NCBI RefSeq assembly: GCF_001602525.1
Contig: NZ_LSYT01000008.1
Coordinates: forward strand, 124,001 to 188,000
Source: Flavobacterium chilense
GTDB taxonomy: Bacteria > Bacteroidota > Bacteroidia > Flavobacteriales > Flavobacteriaceae
Length of the DNA: 64,000 nucleotides
Reading direction: 5' to 3'
Shown here: positions 49,997-59,252 of the stretch, piece by piece
How the letters are laid out: each line of letters begins with the position of its first letter
Numbering within the stretch: the stretch's first letter is position 1
Position numbers and translations under genes: made by a program
The notes under the pieces: model-generated
Told to the model about the DNA's origin: nothing
Database searches by the model: none
Seen by the model: the letters and a program-made list of their open reading frames with translations, nothing else

Positions 49997-51996
49997 ACGA
50001 TAAAAATATATCCTACAGAATTTACCTCGTAGCAGTTTTCATCTTTGTGATGGCAATTGCTATTGTTGTTAAGTTAACCAATATTCAATGGGTTGAAGGA
50101 GATCATTACAGAAAACTGGCAAAACAGCGTACCGTTAGAAATTTTGTAATTCCGGCAAACAAAGGAAACATCTATTCTGCTGACGGAAGTTTACTGGCAA
50201 CCTCAATTCCTAATTATGAAATTAGATTTGATGCCAAAGCGCCAAAAACAGAAACTTTTGAAAAATATGTAAAGTCATTATCAGATTCTCTGGCAACGGT
50301 TTTGGATAAATCAGGAAGTTATTTCGAAAAGGAATTAAGAAAAGCAAGGGCGAATAAAAACCGTTACTATTTGATTGCCCGTAATCTGAGTTATACAGAG
50401 TATGTAAAAATAAAAGGATTTCCTTTGTTCAATCTGGGAGCTTTTAAAGGCGGAATAATCATTGAGCAGGAAACAGTTAGAAAACATCCGATAGGAAAAA
50501 TTGCAGAAAGAACAATAGGTTATGATCGTATAGATCCGGCAACCGGAGTTGAAGTAGGTAAAGGAATTGAATGGGCTTTTAAAAAATACCTGAACGGAAA
50601 AGACGGTAAAATTCTAAAACAAAAAATTGCAAAAGGACAATGGAAGCCTATACGCGATGTCAATGAAGTTGATCCGCTGGATGGTTTTGATGTGATTTCT
50701 ACAATAGATGTTTTTATTCAGGATATTGCGCACCATGCTTTATTGAAGCAATTAGAAGATTATCAGGCAGATCACGGTTGTGTAGTGGTTATGGAGACAG
50801 AAACGGGTCATGTAAAAGCAATTTCGAATTTAGGAAGAGCAGAAGATGGTTCATATTATGAAACTACGAATTATGCAATTGCTGAATCTCACGAGCCGGG
50901 ATCTACTTTTAAATTGGTCGATTTAATGGCTATTTTAGAAGATAAAGTGGCAGATACAAGTACTGTTTATGACAGTCATGGTGGAGAAGTGAGGTATTAC
51001 GGACGTGCAGTTCGTGATTCGCACAGAGGTGGTTACGGGAAAATTTCATTAGCACGTGGTTTTGAACTTTCATCAAATACAGTAATGGTTCAGGCAGTTT
51101 ATGATAATTACAAAAGCAATCCGTCAAAATTTGTAAATCACATTAATAGCTATGGATTAAATAAGACATTAGGATTGCATTTTCAAGGAGAAGGAAGACC
51201 GTATATTCCACAACCCGGAGACAAACATTGGTCAGGAGTTTCATTGCCCTGGATGGCTTTTGGTTACGGAGTTTCGGTGACACCAATGCAAACGCTGGCT
51301 TTTTACAATTCAGTTGCCAATAATGGTGTAATGGTAAAACCACAATTTGTTTCTGAAATTAAAGAGTGGAACAAAACCATCAAGAAGTTCGATGTCGAGG
51401 TTTTAAATCCGAAAGTATGTTCAGAGGAAACAATAAAAAAAATAAAAGCAGTATTGCTTAATGTGGTTAAAAAAGGAACAGGATCTAAGTTGTATTCGAA
51501 AGATTTTTCGATGGCTGGTAAAACAGGAACAGCACAGGTAAATTATGGTGGTAAAGAAGGGAAATCGGCATTGTATTATGCATCTTCTTTTGTGGGATAT
51601 TTTCCGGCAGATCATCCAAAATATTCTTGTATTGTAGTAGTACATAAGCCCAATACATCTAAAAATAATTATTACGGAGCAGATGTTGCGGGGCCGGTTT
51701 TTAAACGAATTGCCCAAAAAATATTTACAGATGCACCATCCACAAATAAGATTAAAAAACTGGATTCCAAAATTCCAAAACAAGACAGCAGTTATGATAA
51801 ATATACTGCCGAAGCAAATAAAAAACTAAATCAGATTCCTGATTTAAAAGGAATGCCTGGAATGGATGCCATCGCTTTGCTGGAGAACTTAGGTTTAAAA
51901 GTAAAAGTAAACGGAGTAGGAAAAGTAAAAAAACAGTCTTTACAGGCTGGAGAAAGTATTAGTAAAAACGCAATCATAGTATTAGAATTATCGTGA
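49987..51996 (+). CDS. ftsI: Septal peptidoglycan transpeptidase FtsI (PBP3) with PASTA domain
   Basis: Class B penicillin-binding protein, 669 aa, crosslinking septal murein. One N-terminal membrane helix (about 11-28) precedes a dimerisation domain with RTVRNFVIPANKGNIYSADG. In the transpeptidase domain the active-site motif is PGSTFKLVDLM, SxN is SSNT, and KTGTAQ is the third motif. The C-terminal 60 residues (IPDLKGMPGMDAIALLENLG onwards) form one PASTA domain, usual in Bacteroidota. Overlaps ftsL by 10 nt and murE by 4 nt. Confidence 0.95.
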   Translation: MAVDDKNISYRIYLVAVFIFVMAIAIVVKLTNIQWVEGDHYRKLAKQRTVRNFVIPANKGNIYSADGSLLATSIPNYEIRFDAKAPKTETFEKYVKSLSDSLATVLDKSGSYFEKELRKARANKNRYYLIARNLSYTEYVKIKGFPLFNLGAFKGGIIIEQETVRKHPIGKIAERTIGYDRIDPATGVEVGKGIEWAFKKYLNGKDGKILKQKIAKGQWKPIRDVNEVDPLDGFDVISTIDVFIQDIAHHALLKQLEDYQADHGCVVVMETETGHVKAISNLGRAEDGSYYETTNYAIAESHEPGSTFKLVDLMAILEDKVADTSTVYDSHGGEVRYYGRAVRDSHRGGYGKISLARGFELSSNTVMVQAVYDNYKSNPSKFVNHINSYGLNKTLGLHFQGEGRPYIPQPGDKHWSGVSLPWMAFGYGVSVTPMQTLAFYNSVANNGVMVKPQFVSEIKEWNKTIKKFDVEVLNPKVCSEETIKKIKAVLLNVVKKGTGSKLYSKDFSMAGKTGTAQVNYGGKEGKSALYYASSFVGYFPADHPKYSCIVVVHKPNTSKNNYYGADVAGPVFKRIAQKIFTDAPSTNKIKKLDSKIPKQDSSYDKYTAEANKKLNQIPDLKGMPGMDAIALLENLGLKVKVNGVGKVKKQSLQAGESISKNAIIVLELS

Positions 51997-53456
51997 AAAT
52001 ACTGAAAGACATATTATATAAAGTAGCTATTGAGTCTGTAACAGGTTCGACAGAAATCGATATACATAAAATTGATTTTGATTCAAGAAAAATTGAAGAA
52101 AAAGATGTTTTTGTTGCCATTCGCGGTTCGCTTTCTGATGGTCATGATTATATAGAAAAAGCAATTCAATTGGGTGCTGTTGCAGTTATTTGCGATACAT
52201 TACCGGAGAATGTTGAAAAAGGAATTACTTATATTCAGGTAAAAGATACGAATACAGCATTGGCTTTTATGGCGGCTAATTATTTTGGAAATCCTTCTGA
52301 AAAATTAAAATTAGTTGGCGTAACCGGAACAAACGGAAAAACAACAATTGCATCATTATTATTTCAATTGCTTGAGAAAGCACGTTTTAAAGTTGGTTTA
52401 TTGTCAACTGTAAAAATAATGGTAGATCAGATAGAATATAAAGCAACACATACAACTCCGGATTCCATTACCATAAATCATTATCTGAATGAAATGGTTG
52501 AAAATGGTGTTACACATTGCTTTATGGAAGTGAGTTCACACGGAATTCATCAAAAACGAACTGAAGCTTTGCATTTTGTAGGCGGAATTTTTACAAACCT
52601 TTCGCACGATCATTTAGATTATCATCCAACATTTGCAGAATACAGAGATGTAAAAAAGTCATTTTTTGATTCGTTGCCTAAAACAGCTTTCGCATTATCA
52701 AACATTGATGATAAAAATGGAACTGTGATGTTACAAAATACAGTTGCGAGAAAATTGACATATGCTTTAAAATCTTACGCTGATTTCAGAGCACAAATTT
52801 TAGAGAGTCAATTATCAGGATTATTGTTAAAAGTAAATGATAATGAAGTTTGGGTAAAACTAATCGGAACTTTTAATGCTTACAACGTTTTGGCTATTTA
52901 TGGAACTGCTGTAGAGTTAGGGATGGATAGTCTAGAAGCGTTGCGTTTACTGTCTGATTTAGAGAGTGTTTCAGGTCGTTTTCAATATATCGTTTCAGAG
53001 GGAAGCATTACGGCAATTGTAGATTATGCACACACGCCGGATGCATTAGATAATGTTTTGAAAACGATTAATGATATCCGTACTAAAAACGAGCAATTGA
53101 TTACAGTTGTGGGTTGTGGAGGAAACAGAGATAAAACAAAAAGACCTGTAATGGCTAAAATTGCAACAGATCTAAGTGATAAAGCAATTTTAACATCTGA
53201 CAACCCAAGAAACGAAGATCCTGAAGTGATTTTGGACGAAATGGAAAAAGGTGTTGAAGGTCATAATTATAAAAAAGTACTGAGAATTACAGATAGAAAA
53301 CAAGCAATAAAAACAGCTTGTCAGCTAGCTCAGCCAAACGATATTATCCTAATTGCCGGAAAAGGACATGAGACCTATCAGGAAATAAATGGAGTTCGTC
53401 ATCATTTTGATGATATGGAAACAGTAAAAGAAATTTTAGATCAGCTAAAAAAATAA
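51993..53456 (+). CDS. murE: UDP-MurNAc-tripeptide synthetase MurE
   Basis: Cytoplasmic Mur ligase, 487 aa, adding the third residue to the peptidoglycan stem. ATP loop VTGTNGKTTIASLLFQLLE. The specificity motif DNPRNEDP (DNPR) indicates meso-diaminopimelate as substrate, in agreement with L,D-transpeptidases elsewhere in the window. ISHG-type motif MEVSSHGIHQKR and VDYAHTPDAL are present. It starts with GTG in a GTGA overlap with ftsI. An 80-bp repeat-bearing gap follows before mraY. Confidence 0.96.
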   Translation: MKILKDILYKVAIESVTGSTEIDIHKIDFDSRKIEEKDVFVAIRGSLSDGHDYIEKAIQLGAVAVICDTLPENVEKGITYIQVKDTNTALAFMAANYFGNPSEKLKLVGVTGTNGKTTIASLLFQLLEKARFKVGLLSTVKIMVDQIEYKATHTTPDSITINHYLNEMVENGVTHCFMEVSSHGIHQKRTEALHFVGGIFTNLSHDHLDYHPTFAEYRDVKKSFFDSLPKTAFALSNIDDKNGTVMLQNTVARKLTYALKSYADFRAQILESQLSGLLLKVNDNEVWVKLIGTFNAYNVLAIYGTAVELGMDSLEALRLLSDLESVSGRFQYIVSEGSITAIVDYAHTPDALDNVLKTINDIRTKNEQLITVVGCGGNRDKTKRPVMAKIATDLSDKAILTSDNPRNEDPEVILDEMEKGVEGHNYKKVLRITDRKQAIKTACQLAQPNDIILIAGKGHETYQEINGVRHHFDDMETVKEILDQLKK

Positions 53457-53491
53457 TTAATAATTTTTAAGTTCAAATACCACTGAAATGA

Positions 53492-53521
53492 TTGGAATTT
53501 GGAATTTCAAAATTGGAATTT
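53492..53521 (+). repeat. Three short direct repeats TTGGAATTT in the murE-mraY gap
   Basis: TTGGAATTT occurs at 53492, 53499 and 53513, the first two overlapping by two bases. The same word in inverse (AAATTCCA) forms the gldC-engB terminator stem. Here no complementary arm is present. Confidence 0.5.
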
Positions 53522-53536
53522 AAAAAATAACGGAAT

Positions 53537-54772
53537 ATGCTATACTATTTATTTGAGTATTTAGACAAAACACTTGATATACCGGGAACAGGAGTGTTTC
53601 AGTATATCACATTCAGATCGGCGTTGGCCTTTATGCTTTCGTTGCTTTTATCAACAATTTACGGAAAAAGGATAATAAACTTTTTGCGTAAGCAGCAAGT
53701 TGGTGAAACCGTTCGTGAATTAGGTCTTGCAGGTCAAAATGAAAAAGCAGGAACTCCAACAATGGGTGGACTGATTATTATTTTTGCAACGCTGGTGCCG
53801 GTTTTGTTATTTGCCCGTTTACATAATATTTATATCGTATTGCTTATTGTTACAACACTTTGGATGGGGACAATTGGTTTTGTAGATGATTATATTAAAA
53901 TATTCAAAAAAGACAAACAAGGGCTTAAAGGAATTTTTAAAGTTATCGGACAAGTTGGTCTGGGAATTATAGTTGGAGCAGTTCTTTATTTTAACCCTGC
54001 TGTAACAGTGAGAACAGATACTGGAAGAACAGATATATATAGAGCAGCAAGCAATAATACAACTGTTGTTTTGCCGGCACCGGTTGAAGAAAAATCAACG
54101 GCAACAACAATTCCTTTCGTAAAAAATAATGAATTTGATTATGCTGAAGTTTTATCATTTTTAGGAGATGGATATGAAAAATGGGCTTGGTTAGTCTTTA
54201 TTCCAGTTGTGATCTTTATTATCACAGCAGTTTCAAACGGAGCAAATTTAACTGACGGAATCGACGGACTTGCGGCCGGAACATCGGCAATATCGGTCCT
54301 CGCGCTCGGTATATTTACGTTTCTTTCAGGAAATATCATATTCTCTAATTATTTGAATATTATGTATATCCCCAATTCGGGAGAAATGACCGTTTTTATA
54401 TCTGCTTTTGTGGGAGCTTTGATTGGGTTTCTGTGGTACAACTCTTTTCCTGCTTCTGTTTTTATGGGAGATACAGGAAGTTTAACTATAGGTGGAATTA
54501 TTGCGGTTTTGGCAATTGCAGTTCGTAAAGAAATATTGATCGTTTTGTTCTGCGGTATTTTCCTTGCAGAAAGTGCATCAGTAATCATTCAGGTGGCTTA
54601 CTTTAAATATACAAAAAGACGTTTTGGCGAAGGCCGAAGAATTTTCCTGATGTCACCATTGCATCATCATTATCAAAAGAAAGGGTATCATGAAAGTAAA
54701 ATTGTAACCCGATTCTGGATTGTTGCAATCATGTTGGCTATATTATCAATCATTACTTTAAAACTAAGATAG
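53537..54772 (+). CDS. mraY: Phospho-MurNAc-pentapeptide translocase MraY
   Basis: Inner-membrane enzyme, 411 aa, about ten membrane segments, attaching phospho-MurNAc-pentapeptide to undecaprenyl phosphate (lipid I). Signature motifs: KAGTPTMGGLIIIFATLVPV, the Asp pair in GFVDDYIKIFKKDKQGLKG, NGANLTDGIDGLAAGTSAIS, and the His motif MSPLHHHYQKKG. A loop of about 50 residues near 155-205, with TDTGRTDIYRAASNN, is an insertion relative to the E. coli protein (360 aa) and common in Bacteroidota. Confidence 0.96.
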   Translation: MLYYLFEYLDKTLDIPGTGVFQYITFRSALAFMLSLLLSTIYGKRIINFLRKQQVGETVRELGLAGQNEKAGTPTMGGLIIIFATLVPVLLFARLHNIYIVLLIVTTLWMGTIGFVDDYIKIFKKDKQGLKGIFKVIGQVGLGIIVGAVLYFNPAVTVRTDTGRTDIYRAASNNTTVVLPAPVEEKSTATTIPFVKNNEFDYAEVLSFLGDGYEKWAWLVFIPVVIFIITAVSNGANLTDGIDGLAAGTSAISVLALGIFTFLSGNIIFSNYLNIMYIPNSGEMTVFISAFVGALIGFLWYNSFPASVFMGDTGSLTIGGIIAVLAIAVRKEILIVLFCGIFLAESASVIIQVAYFKYTKRRFGEGRRIFLMSPLHHHYQKKGYHESKIVTRFWIVAIMLAILSIITLKLR

Positions 54773-54776
54773 TTTC

Positions 54777-55232
54777 AATTAAAGATTGAGAATTAAAAAT
54801 TAAAATATTACACGTTCTTAAAAAAAATGAAAGAAAATCTTATTCAGAGTAAATCATTTGATTTTGCGGTTAGAATTGTCAATTTATATAAGTATTTGAC
54901 AGAAACCAAAAAAGAATTTGTTCTGAGTAAACAAGTTTTAAGGTCAGGAACTTCGATAGGAGCAAATGTTGAAGAATCAATTGGCGGGCGTTCTGATAAG
55001 GAGTTTTTATTTAAACTTGAGATTTCATATAAAGAAGCAAGAGAAACCATTTATTGGTTGAAATTATTAAAAGCAACTGATTATATCTCTACAAGTAAGT
55101 TTGACAGCATTTATGATGAAGCAGGTGAAATTTGTAGAATATTAGCGAAAATTATAATAACCCTAAAAGGAAAATAGGAATTCAATTAAAAACCCAGAGT
55201 GTTTTTTAATTTTTAATTCTCAATTTTTAATT
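54777..55232. mobile_element. 456-bp cassette with 29-bp terminal inverted repeats carrying a four-helix-bundle gene
   Basis: The left end (54777-54805) begins AATTAAAGATTGAGAATTAA. The right end (55204-55232), read in reverse, begins AATTAAAAATTGAGAATTAA. The two 29-bp arms agree at 28 of 29 positions. The left arm starts 4 nt after the mraY stop and the right arm ends 9 nt before the murD ATG, so the cassette fills the gap exactly. Its only gene is the four-helix-bundle protein. There is no transposase and no clear target duplication. Confidence 0.75.
54827..55177 (+). CDS. Four helix bundle protein (23S rRNA intervening-sequence protein family)
   Basis: Soluble helical protein, 116 aa, matching the S23/IVP family (PF05635, TIGR02436 type): FAVRIVNLYKYLTETKKEF, then VLRSGTSIGANVEESIGGRS and LEISYKEARETIYWLKLLKA. 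The family was first found encoded within intervening sequences of 23S rRNA genes (for example in Leptospira) and forms pentamers of four-helix bundles, function unknown. Here it is intergenic between mraY and murD, enclosed by inverted repeats. It does not belong to the usual dcw gene set. Confidence 0.93.
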   Translation: MKENLIQSKSFDFAVRIVNLYKYLTETKKEFVLSKQVLRSGTSIGANVEESIGGRSDKEFLFKLEISYKEARETIYWLKLLKATDYISTSKFDSIYDEAGEICRILAKIIITLKGK

Positions 55233-55241
55233 ATCAAGTGT

Positions 55242-56573
55242 ATGAGATTAGTTGTTTTAGGAGGAGGAGAAAGTGGCGTAGGTACCGCTATCCTCGGAAA
55301 GAAAAAAGGATACGATGTATTTGTATCTGATTTTGGAAAGATAAAAGAGAGTTACAAAGAGGTTCTTATTATTAATAAAATTGCCTGGGAAGAAGAACAG
55401 CATACCGAAGACCTGATTTTGAATGCCGATGTGGTAATGAAAAGTCCGGGAATTCCAGAGAAATCTCCCATTGTACAAAAGCTGATTGGAGCAGGAATAA
55501 AAGTAATTTCGGAAATAGAATTTGCCAAACCTTTCACAGAAGCACTAACAATTGGTATTACAGGTAGTAATGGTAAAACAACTACAACAATGCTAACACA
55601 CCACCTGTTAAAATCAGCAGGATTGAATGTGGGATTAGGAGGGAATATCGGAAAAAGTTTTGCCTGGCAGGTTGCTGAAAATAAATACGATGCATATGTT
55701 TTAGAGCTTAGTAGTTTTCAGTTGGACGGAATCATAGAATACAGACCTGATATAGCTATTATAACCAATATTAGTCCGGATCATTTAGACCGATATGAAT
55801 ATAAATATCAAAAATATATTGATTCAAAGTTTAGAATAACAATGAATCAGACCGAAAGCGATTATCTTATTTATGATGCAGACGATGAGGCAAGCGCAGA
55901 ATGGTTAAAAAATAACACAACAAAAGCAAAATTAATTCCTTTTTCATTGACGAAAAAGTTTGATGAAGGGGCTTCTATAAATAACAACAAAATGGAAATA
56001 AAGATCAACCAAGAAGAGTTTACAATGGAAACAGAATACATTGCGTTAGAAGGAAAACATAATATGAAAAACGCAATGGCAGCAAGCTCTGTAGCGAAAT
56101 TGATGCAAATTAGAAATGCAACAATACGCGAAAGTTTATCAAATTTTCAAGGTGTTGAACACCGTTTAGAAAAAGTACTGAAAATTCAGAATGTACAATA
56201 TATCAACGATTCAAAAGCAACAAATGTAAACGCTACTTTCTTCGCTTTGGATAGTATGAATGTTCCAACAGTATGGATTGTTGGAGGTGTTGACAAAGGA
56301 AATGATTACAATGAACTAATGTCATTAGTTCGTGAAAAAGTAAAAGCCATTATCTGTCTTGGAGTTGATAATCATAAAATTATTAATGCTTTTGGAAATG
56401 TTGTTGATATTATGGTCGAAGTAAACAACATGAACGATGCTGTAAAAACAGCACAACGTTTAACAGAAAAAGGTGATGCGGTTTTACTATCTCCTGCCTG
56501 CGCAAGTTTCGATTTGTTCGAAAACTACGAAGACAGAGGAAAGCAGTTTAAGCAAGCGGTACACAACTTGTAA
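55242..56573 (+). CDS. murD: UDP-MurNAc-L-alanine:D-glutamate ligase MurD
   Basis: Cytoplasmic Mur ligase, 443 aa, adding D-Glu to UDP-MurNAc-Ala. N-terminal nucleotide-binding domain VVLGGGESGVGTAILGKKKG, ATP loop ITGSNGKTTTTMLTHHLL, then ELSSFQLDG, NISPDHLDRY and EHRLEKVL. The C-terminal domain has NDSKATNVNATFFALDSM and LLSPACASFDLFENYEDRG. Complete length. It starts 9 nt after the inverted-repeat cassette, whose right arm therefore forms its immediate upstream region. Confidence 0.96.
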   Translation: MRLVVLGGGESGVGTAILGKKKGYDVFVSDFGKIKESYKEVLIINKIAWEEEQHTEDLILNADVVMKSPGIPEKSPIVQKLIGAGIKVISEIEFAKPFTEALTIGITGSNGKTTTTMLTHHLLKSAGLNVGLGGNIGKSFAWQVAENKYDAYVLELSSFQLDGIIEYRPDIAIITNISPDHLDRYEYKYQKYIDSKFRITMNQTESDYLIYDADDEASAEWLKNNTTKAKLIPFSLTKKFDEGASINNNKMEIKINQEEFTMETEYIALEGKHNMKNAMAASSVAKLMQIRNATIRESLSNFQGVEHRLEKVLKIQNVQYINDSKATNVNATFFALDSMNVPTVWIVGGVDKGNDYNELMSLVREKVKAIICLGVDNHKIINAFGNVVDIMVEVNNMNDAVKTAQRLTEKGDAVLLSPACASFDLFENYEDRGKQFKQAVHNL

Positions 56574-56577
56574 AAAA

Positions 56578-56621
56578 GTTTCATGTTTCAGGTTTCAAGT
56601 TCGACACCTGAAACGTGAAAC
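56578..56621. repeat. Palindromic repeat between murD and ftsW
   Basis: GTTTCATGTTTCAGGT (56578-56593) is complementary to ACCTGAAACGTGAAAC (56606-56621), 15 of 16 positions, with a 12-nt loop. Further GAAAC words follow up to 56644. In the transcript this makes a stable hairpin inside the dcw operon, without a T-tract. Confidence 0.75.
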
Positions 56622-56653
56622 CCGAAACAAAAGAAACTTGAAACAAAACAACA

Positions 56654-57964
56654 ATGAAGGAGTTAGTTAACAAACTAAAAGGAGATAGAGTAATATGGTC
56701 ATTCGTGGCTTTATTGGCGTTGTTTTCGTTTATGCCTGTTTTTAGTGCGAGTAGTAATTTGGCATACATTGGTCACGGAACCGGAAATACATTAGGGTAT
56801 TTAGTGAAACATTTGGCTCACGTTTGTATTGGTTTCCTGATTATTTATTGGGTGCACCGGGTGCCATATCATTATTTTAGAGCGATTTCAAAAATAGCAT
56901 TACCAATTGTGTGGTTTTTATTGCTCTATACTTTGTTGAAAGGAACAGTAATTGCCGGAGCAAATGCAAGTCGTTGGATTCAGGTGCCTTTTATTGGTAT
57001 TACGTTTCAAACATCGACTTTGGCGGCTAGTATATTGTTCATATTTGTTGCAAGATATTTATCTAAAACCAAAGAAGAAAACGAACCGTTTCAGGTCTCA
57101 TTAATACAGCTTTGGCTGCCGGTATTTATAACACTGGCGCTTATTTTGCCAGCAAACTTTTCGACTACAGCGTTGATTTTTTCAATGGTAATTATGTTGA
57201 CGTTTATTGGTAAATATCCATTAAAGTATATTGGATTTATTATAGGATCAGGAATAGCAATGTTAGCGTTCTTTCTTTTAGTGGCAAAAGCATTTCCGGA
57301 ATCAAGGTTCTTTAGCAGGGTTGGAACATGGGGAAGTCGTATAGAGAACTTTACCACAGACAAACCGGATGAAGATGATTACCAGATTGAAAAAGCGAAA
57401 ATTGCAATTGCATCAGGAAGATTAGGAGGTTTAGGACCGGGAAAAAGTGTTCAGAAAAACTTTTTACCACAATCCTCTTCTGATTTTATTTATGCCATTA
57501 TTGTAGAAGAATACGGTTTAGTTGGAGGAGTAGCAATATTGGTTTTATACCTCTTGCTATTGTTCAGATTTGTGATAGCCTCGCATAAAGCTAATACATT
57601 ATTTGGGAAGTTAGTCGTCGTTGGGCTCGGATTTCCGATGATATTTCAGGCAATGATCAATATGGCTGTTGCTGTCGAATTGTTGCCGGTAACAGGACAA
57701 ACACTTCCGCTGATTAGTAGTGGGGGTAGTTCGATTTGGATGACTTGTTTCTCTCTTGGGATTATTATTAGCGTGACTAAAAAAGAAGAAGAAATTGCCG
57801 AAGAGCAGGAAGAAAAAGAAAGACGAAGAGAAGCATTGCAGCGATTAATAGATAAAGAGCTAGCAGAAGAAGATTTGCCCGCAGACGAAGTATATGAAGA
57901 AGAAGGGATGTATTCTATAGAGGATAATTCCAGAAATCCAATGAATGCAGTATTAAATAAATAA
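56654..57964 (+). CDS. ftsW: Septal peptidoglycan glycosyltransferase FtsW
   Basis: SEDS-family inner-membrane glycosyltransferase, 436 aa, polymerising lipid II with FtsI. About ten membrane segments. Conserved SEDS blocks: NASRWIQVPFIGITFQTSTL, ASGRLGGLGPGKSVQKNFLP, QSSSDFIYAIIVEEYGLVGG and TGQTLPLISSGGSSIWMTCF. A charged cytoplasmic tail of about 55 residues (from KKEEEIAEEQEEKERRREAL) extends beyond the SEDS core. It may contact other divisome parts. Confidence 0.95.
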   Translation: MKELVNKLKGDRVIWSFVALLALFSFMPVFSASSNLAYIGHGTGNTLGYLVKHLAHVCIGFLIIYWVHRVPYHYFRAISKIALPIVWFLLLYTLLKGTVIAGANASRWIQVPFIGITFQTSTLAASILFIFVARYLSKTKEENEPFQVSLIQLWLPVFITLALILPANFSTTALIFSMVIMLTFIGKYPLKYIGFIIGSGIAMLAFFLLVAKAFPESRFFSRVGTWGSRIENFTTDKPDEDDYQIEKAKIAIASGRLGGLGPGKSVQKNFLPQSSSDFIYAIIVEEYGLVGGVAILVLYLLLLFRFVIASHKANTLFGKLVVVGLGFPMIFQAMINMAVAVELLPVTGQTLPLISSGGSSIWMTCFSLGIIISVTKKEEEIAEEQEEKERRREALQRLIDKELAEEDLPADEVYEEEGMYSIEDNSRNPMNAVLNK

Positions 57965-58013
57965 GAAGGTTGAAAAACAGTATAGTTTTTAAAGCGTTAT
58001 AACTTTTAAAAAT

Positions 58014-59099
58014 ATGACAAAGTATAAATTCATACTAAGTGGTGGTGGAACGGGAGGACATATTTATCCTGCAATTGCGATTGCAAACGAATTAAAATTA
58101 CAATTCCCTGATGCAGAATTTCTTTTTGTAGGTGCCAAAGATAAAATGGAAATGCAAAAAGTGCCTCAGGCAGGTTACGAAATAAAAGGTCTTTGGATTG
58201 CCGGTTTACAAAGAAAACTGACTTTACAAAATATGATGTTTCCGTTAAAACTGGCAACAAGTTTGCTAGAGTCAAGACGAATCATCAAGCAATTTAAGCC
58301 AAACGTGGTAATAGGAACAGGTGGTTTTGCCAGCGGACCTTTATTGCAGGCAGCAGGAGGAGCGGGAATTCCAACTGTAGTTCAGGAACAAAATTCATTT
58401 CCGGGAATTACAAATAAGTTATTGAGTAAAAAGGCTAGTGTGATTTGTGTAGCCTATGAAAATCTCGAACGATTTTTTCCAAAAGAAAAGATTGTTTTAA
58501 CCGGAAATCCGGTTCGTCAGGATTTAATAGATATAGATAGCAAGCGGGATGAAGCGATTGCATTTTATGGTTTAGATCCTAATAAAAAAACACTGTTGGT
58601 TCTTGGTGGGAGTTTAGGTGCCAGAAGAGTGAACCAGTTAATCGAAAAAGAACTGCAAAATATAGTGTCACAAGATGTACAGGTGATCTGGCAATGCGGA
58701 AAATTATATTTTGAAGATTATAAAAAGCACAATCAGCAAAATGTTAGAGTAGTTGATTTTATTGAAAGAATGGATTTTGTTTACGCTGCAGCAGATATGA
58801 TTATTTCACGGGCAGGTGCATCGTCAGTTTCGGAATTATGTATTGTAGGGAAACCAGTAATTTTTATTCCGTCACCAAATGTTGCCGAAGACCATCAGAC
58901 GAAAAATGCTCAGGCTATTGTAGATGAAAAAGGAGCTATTTTATTGAGAGAATCAGAATTAGACAGTCAGTTTAGTATTGTTTTTGAAGCTTTGTTAAAA
59001 GACGAAGGAAAACAAAAGCAATTGAGTGCAAACATAAAAAAACTGGCCATGCCAAATGCGACCAAAGACATTGTAAGTCAGATCGTAAAGTTGTTATAA
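58014..59099 (+). CDS. murG: Lipid II synthase MurG
   Basis: Membrane-associated GT-B glycosyltransferase, 361 aa, adding GlcNAc to lipid I to make lipid II. The glycine-rich loops are LSGGGTGGHIYPAIAIANEL and IGTGGFASGPLLQAAGGAGI. PTVVQEQNSFPGITNKLLSK and the UDP-GlcNAc-binding VLGGSLGARRVNQL, SRAGASSVSELCIVGKPVIF and EDHQTKNAQAI are all present. 49 bp downstream of ftsW. Confidence 0.97.
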   Translation: MTKYKFILSGGGTGGHIYPAIAIANELKLQFPDAEFLFVGAKDKMEMQKVPQAGYEIKGLWIAGLQRKLTLQNMMFPLKLATSLLESRRIIKQFKPNVVIGTGGFASGPLLQAAGGAGIPTVVQEQNSFPGITNKLLSKKASVICVAYENLERFFPKEKIVLTGNPVRQDLIDIDSKRDEAIAFYGLDPNKKTLLVLGGSLGARRVNQLIEKELQNIVSQDVQVIWQCGKLYFEDYKKHNQQNVRVVDFIERMDFVYAAADMIISRAGASSVSELCIVGKPVIFIPSPNVAEDHQTKNAQAIVDEKGAILLRESELDSQFSIVFEALLKDEGKQKQLSANIKKLAMPNATKDIVSQIVKLL

Positions 59100-59252
59100 T
59101 GTAATTTTTAGTTAAAATTATACAACATCAGATAAAAAAGAGAACACTATTTTAGGCATTTTTGATCCCTAAAACAGTAAAAAATATAAAGGTTTGGTTA
59201 TTAGCTTTTTAATAAATTTAAAGAACTGTAACGGGCTCAAAAACAAATAGAA

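Noticed and set aside
54827..55177. Four-helix-bundle gene as an intervening sequence in an rRNA gene
   Set aside because: No 23S rRNA sequence flanks it; both neighbours are intact mur genes. Only the protein family links it to rRNA intervening sequences.
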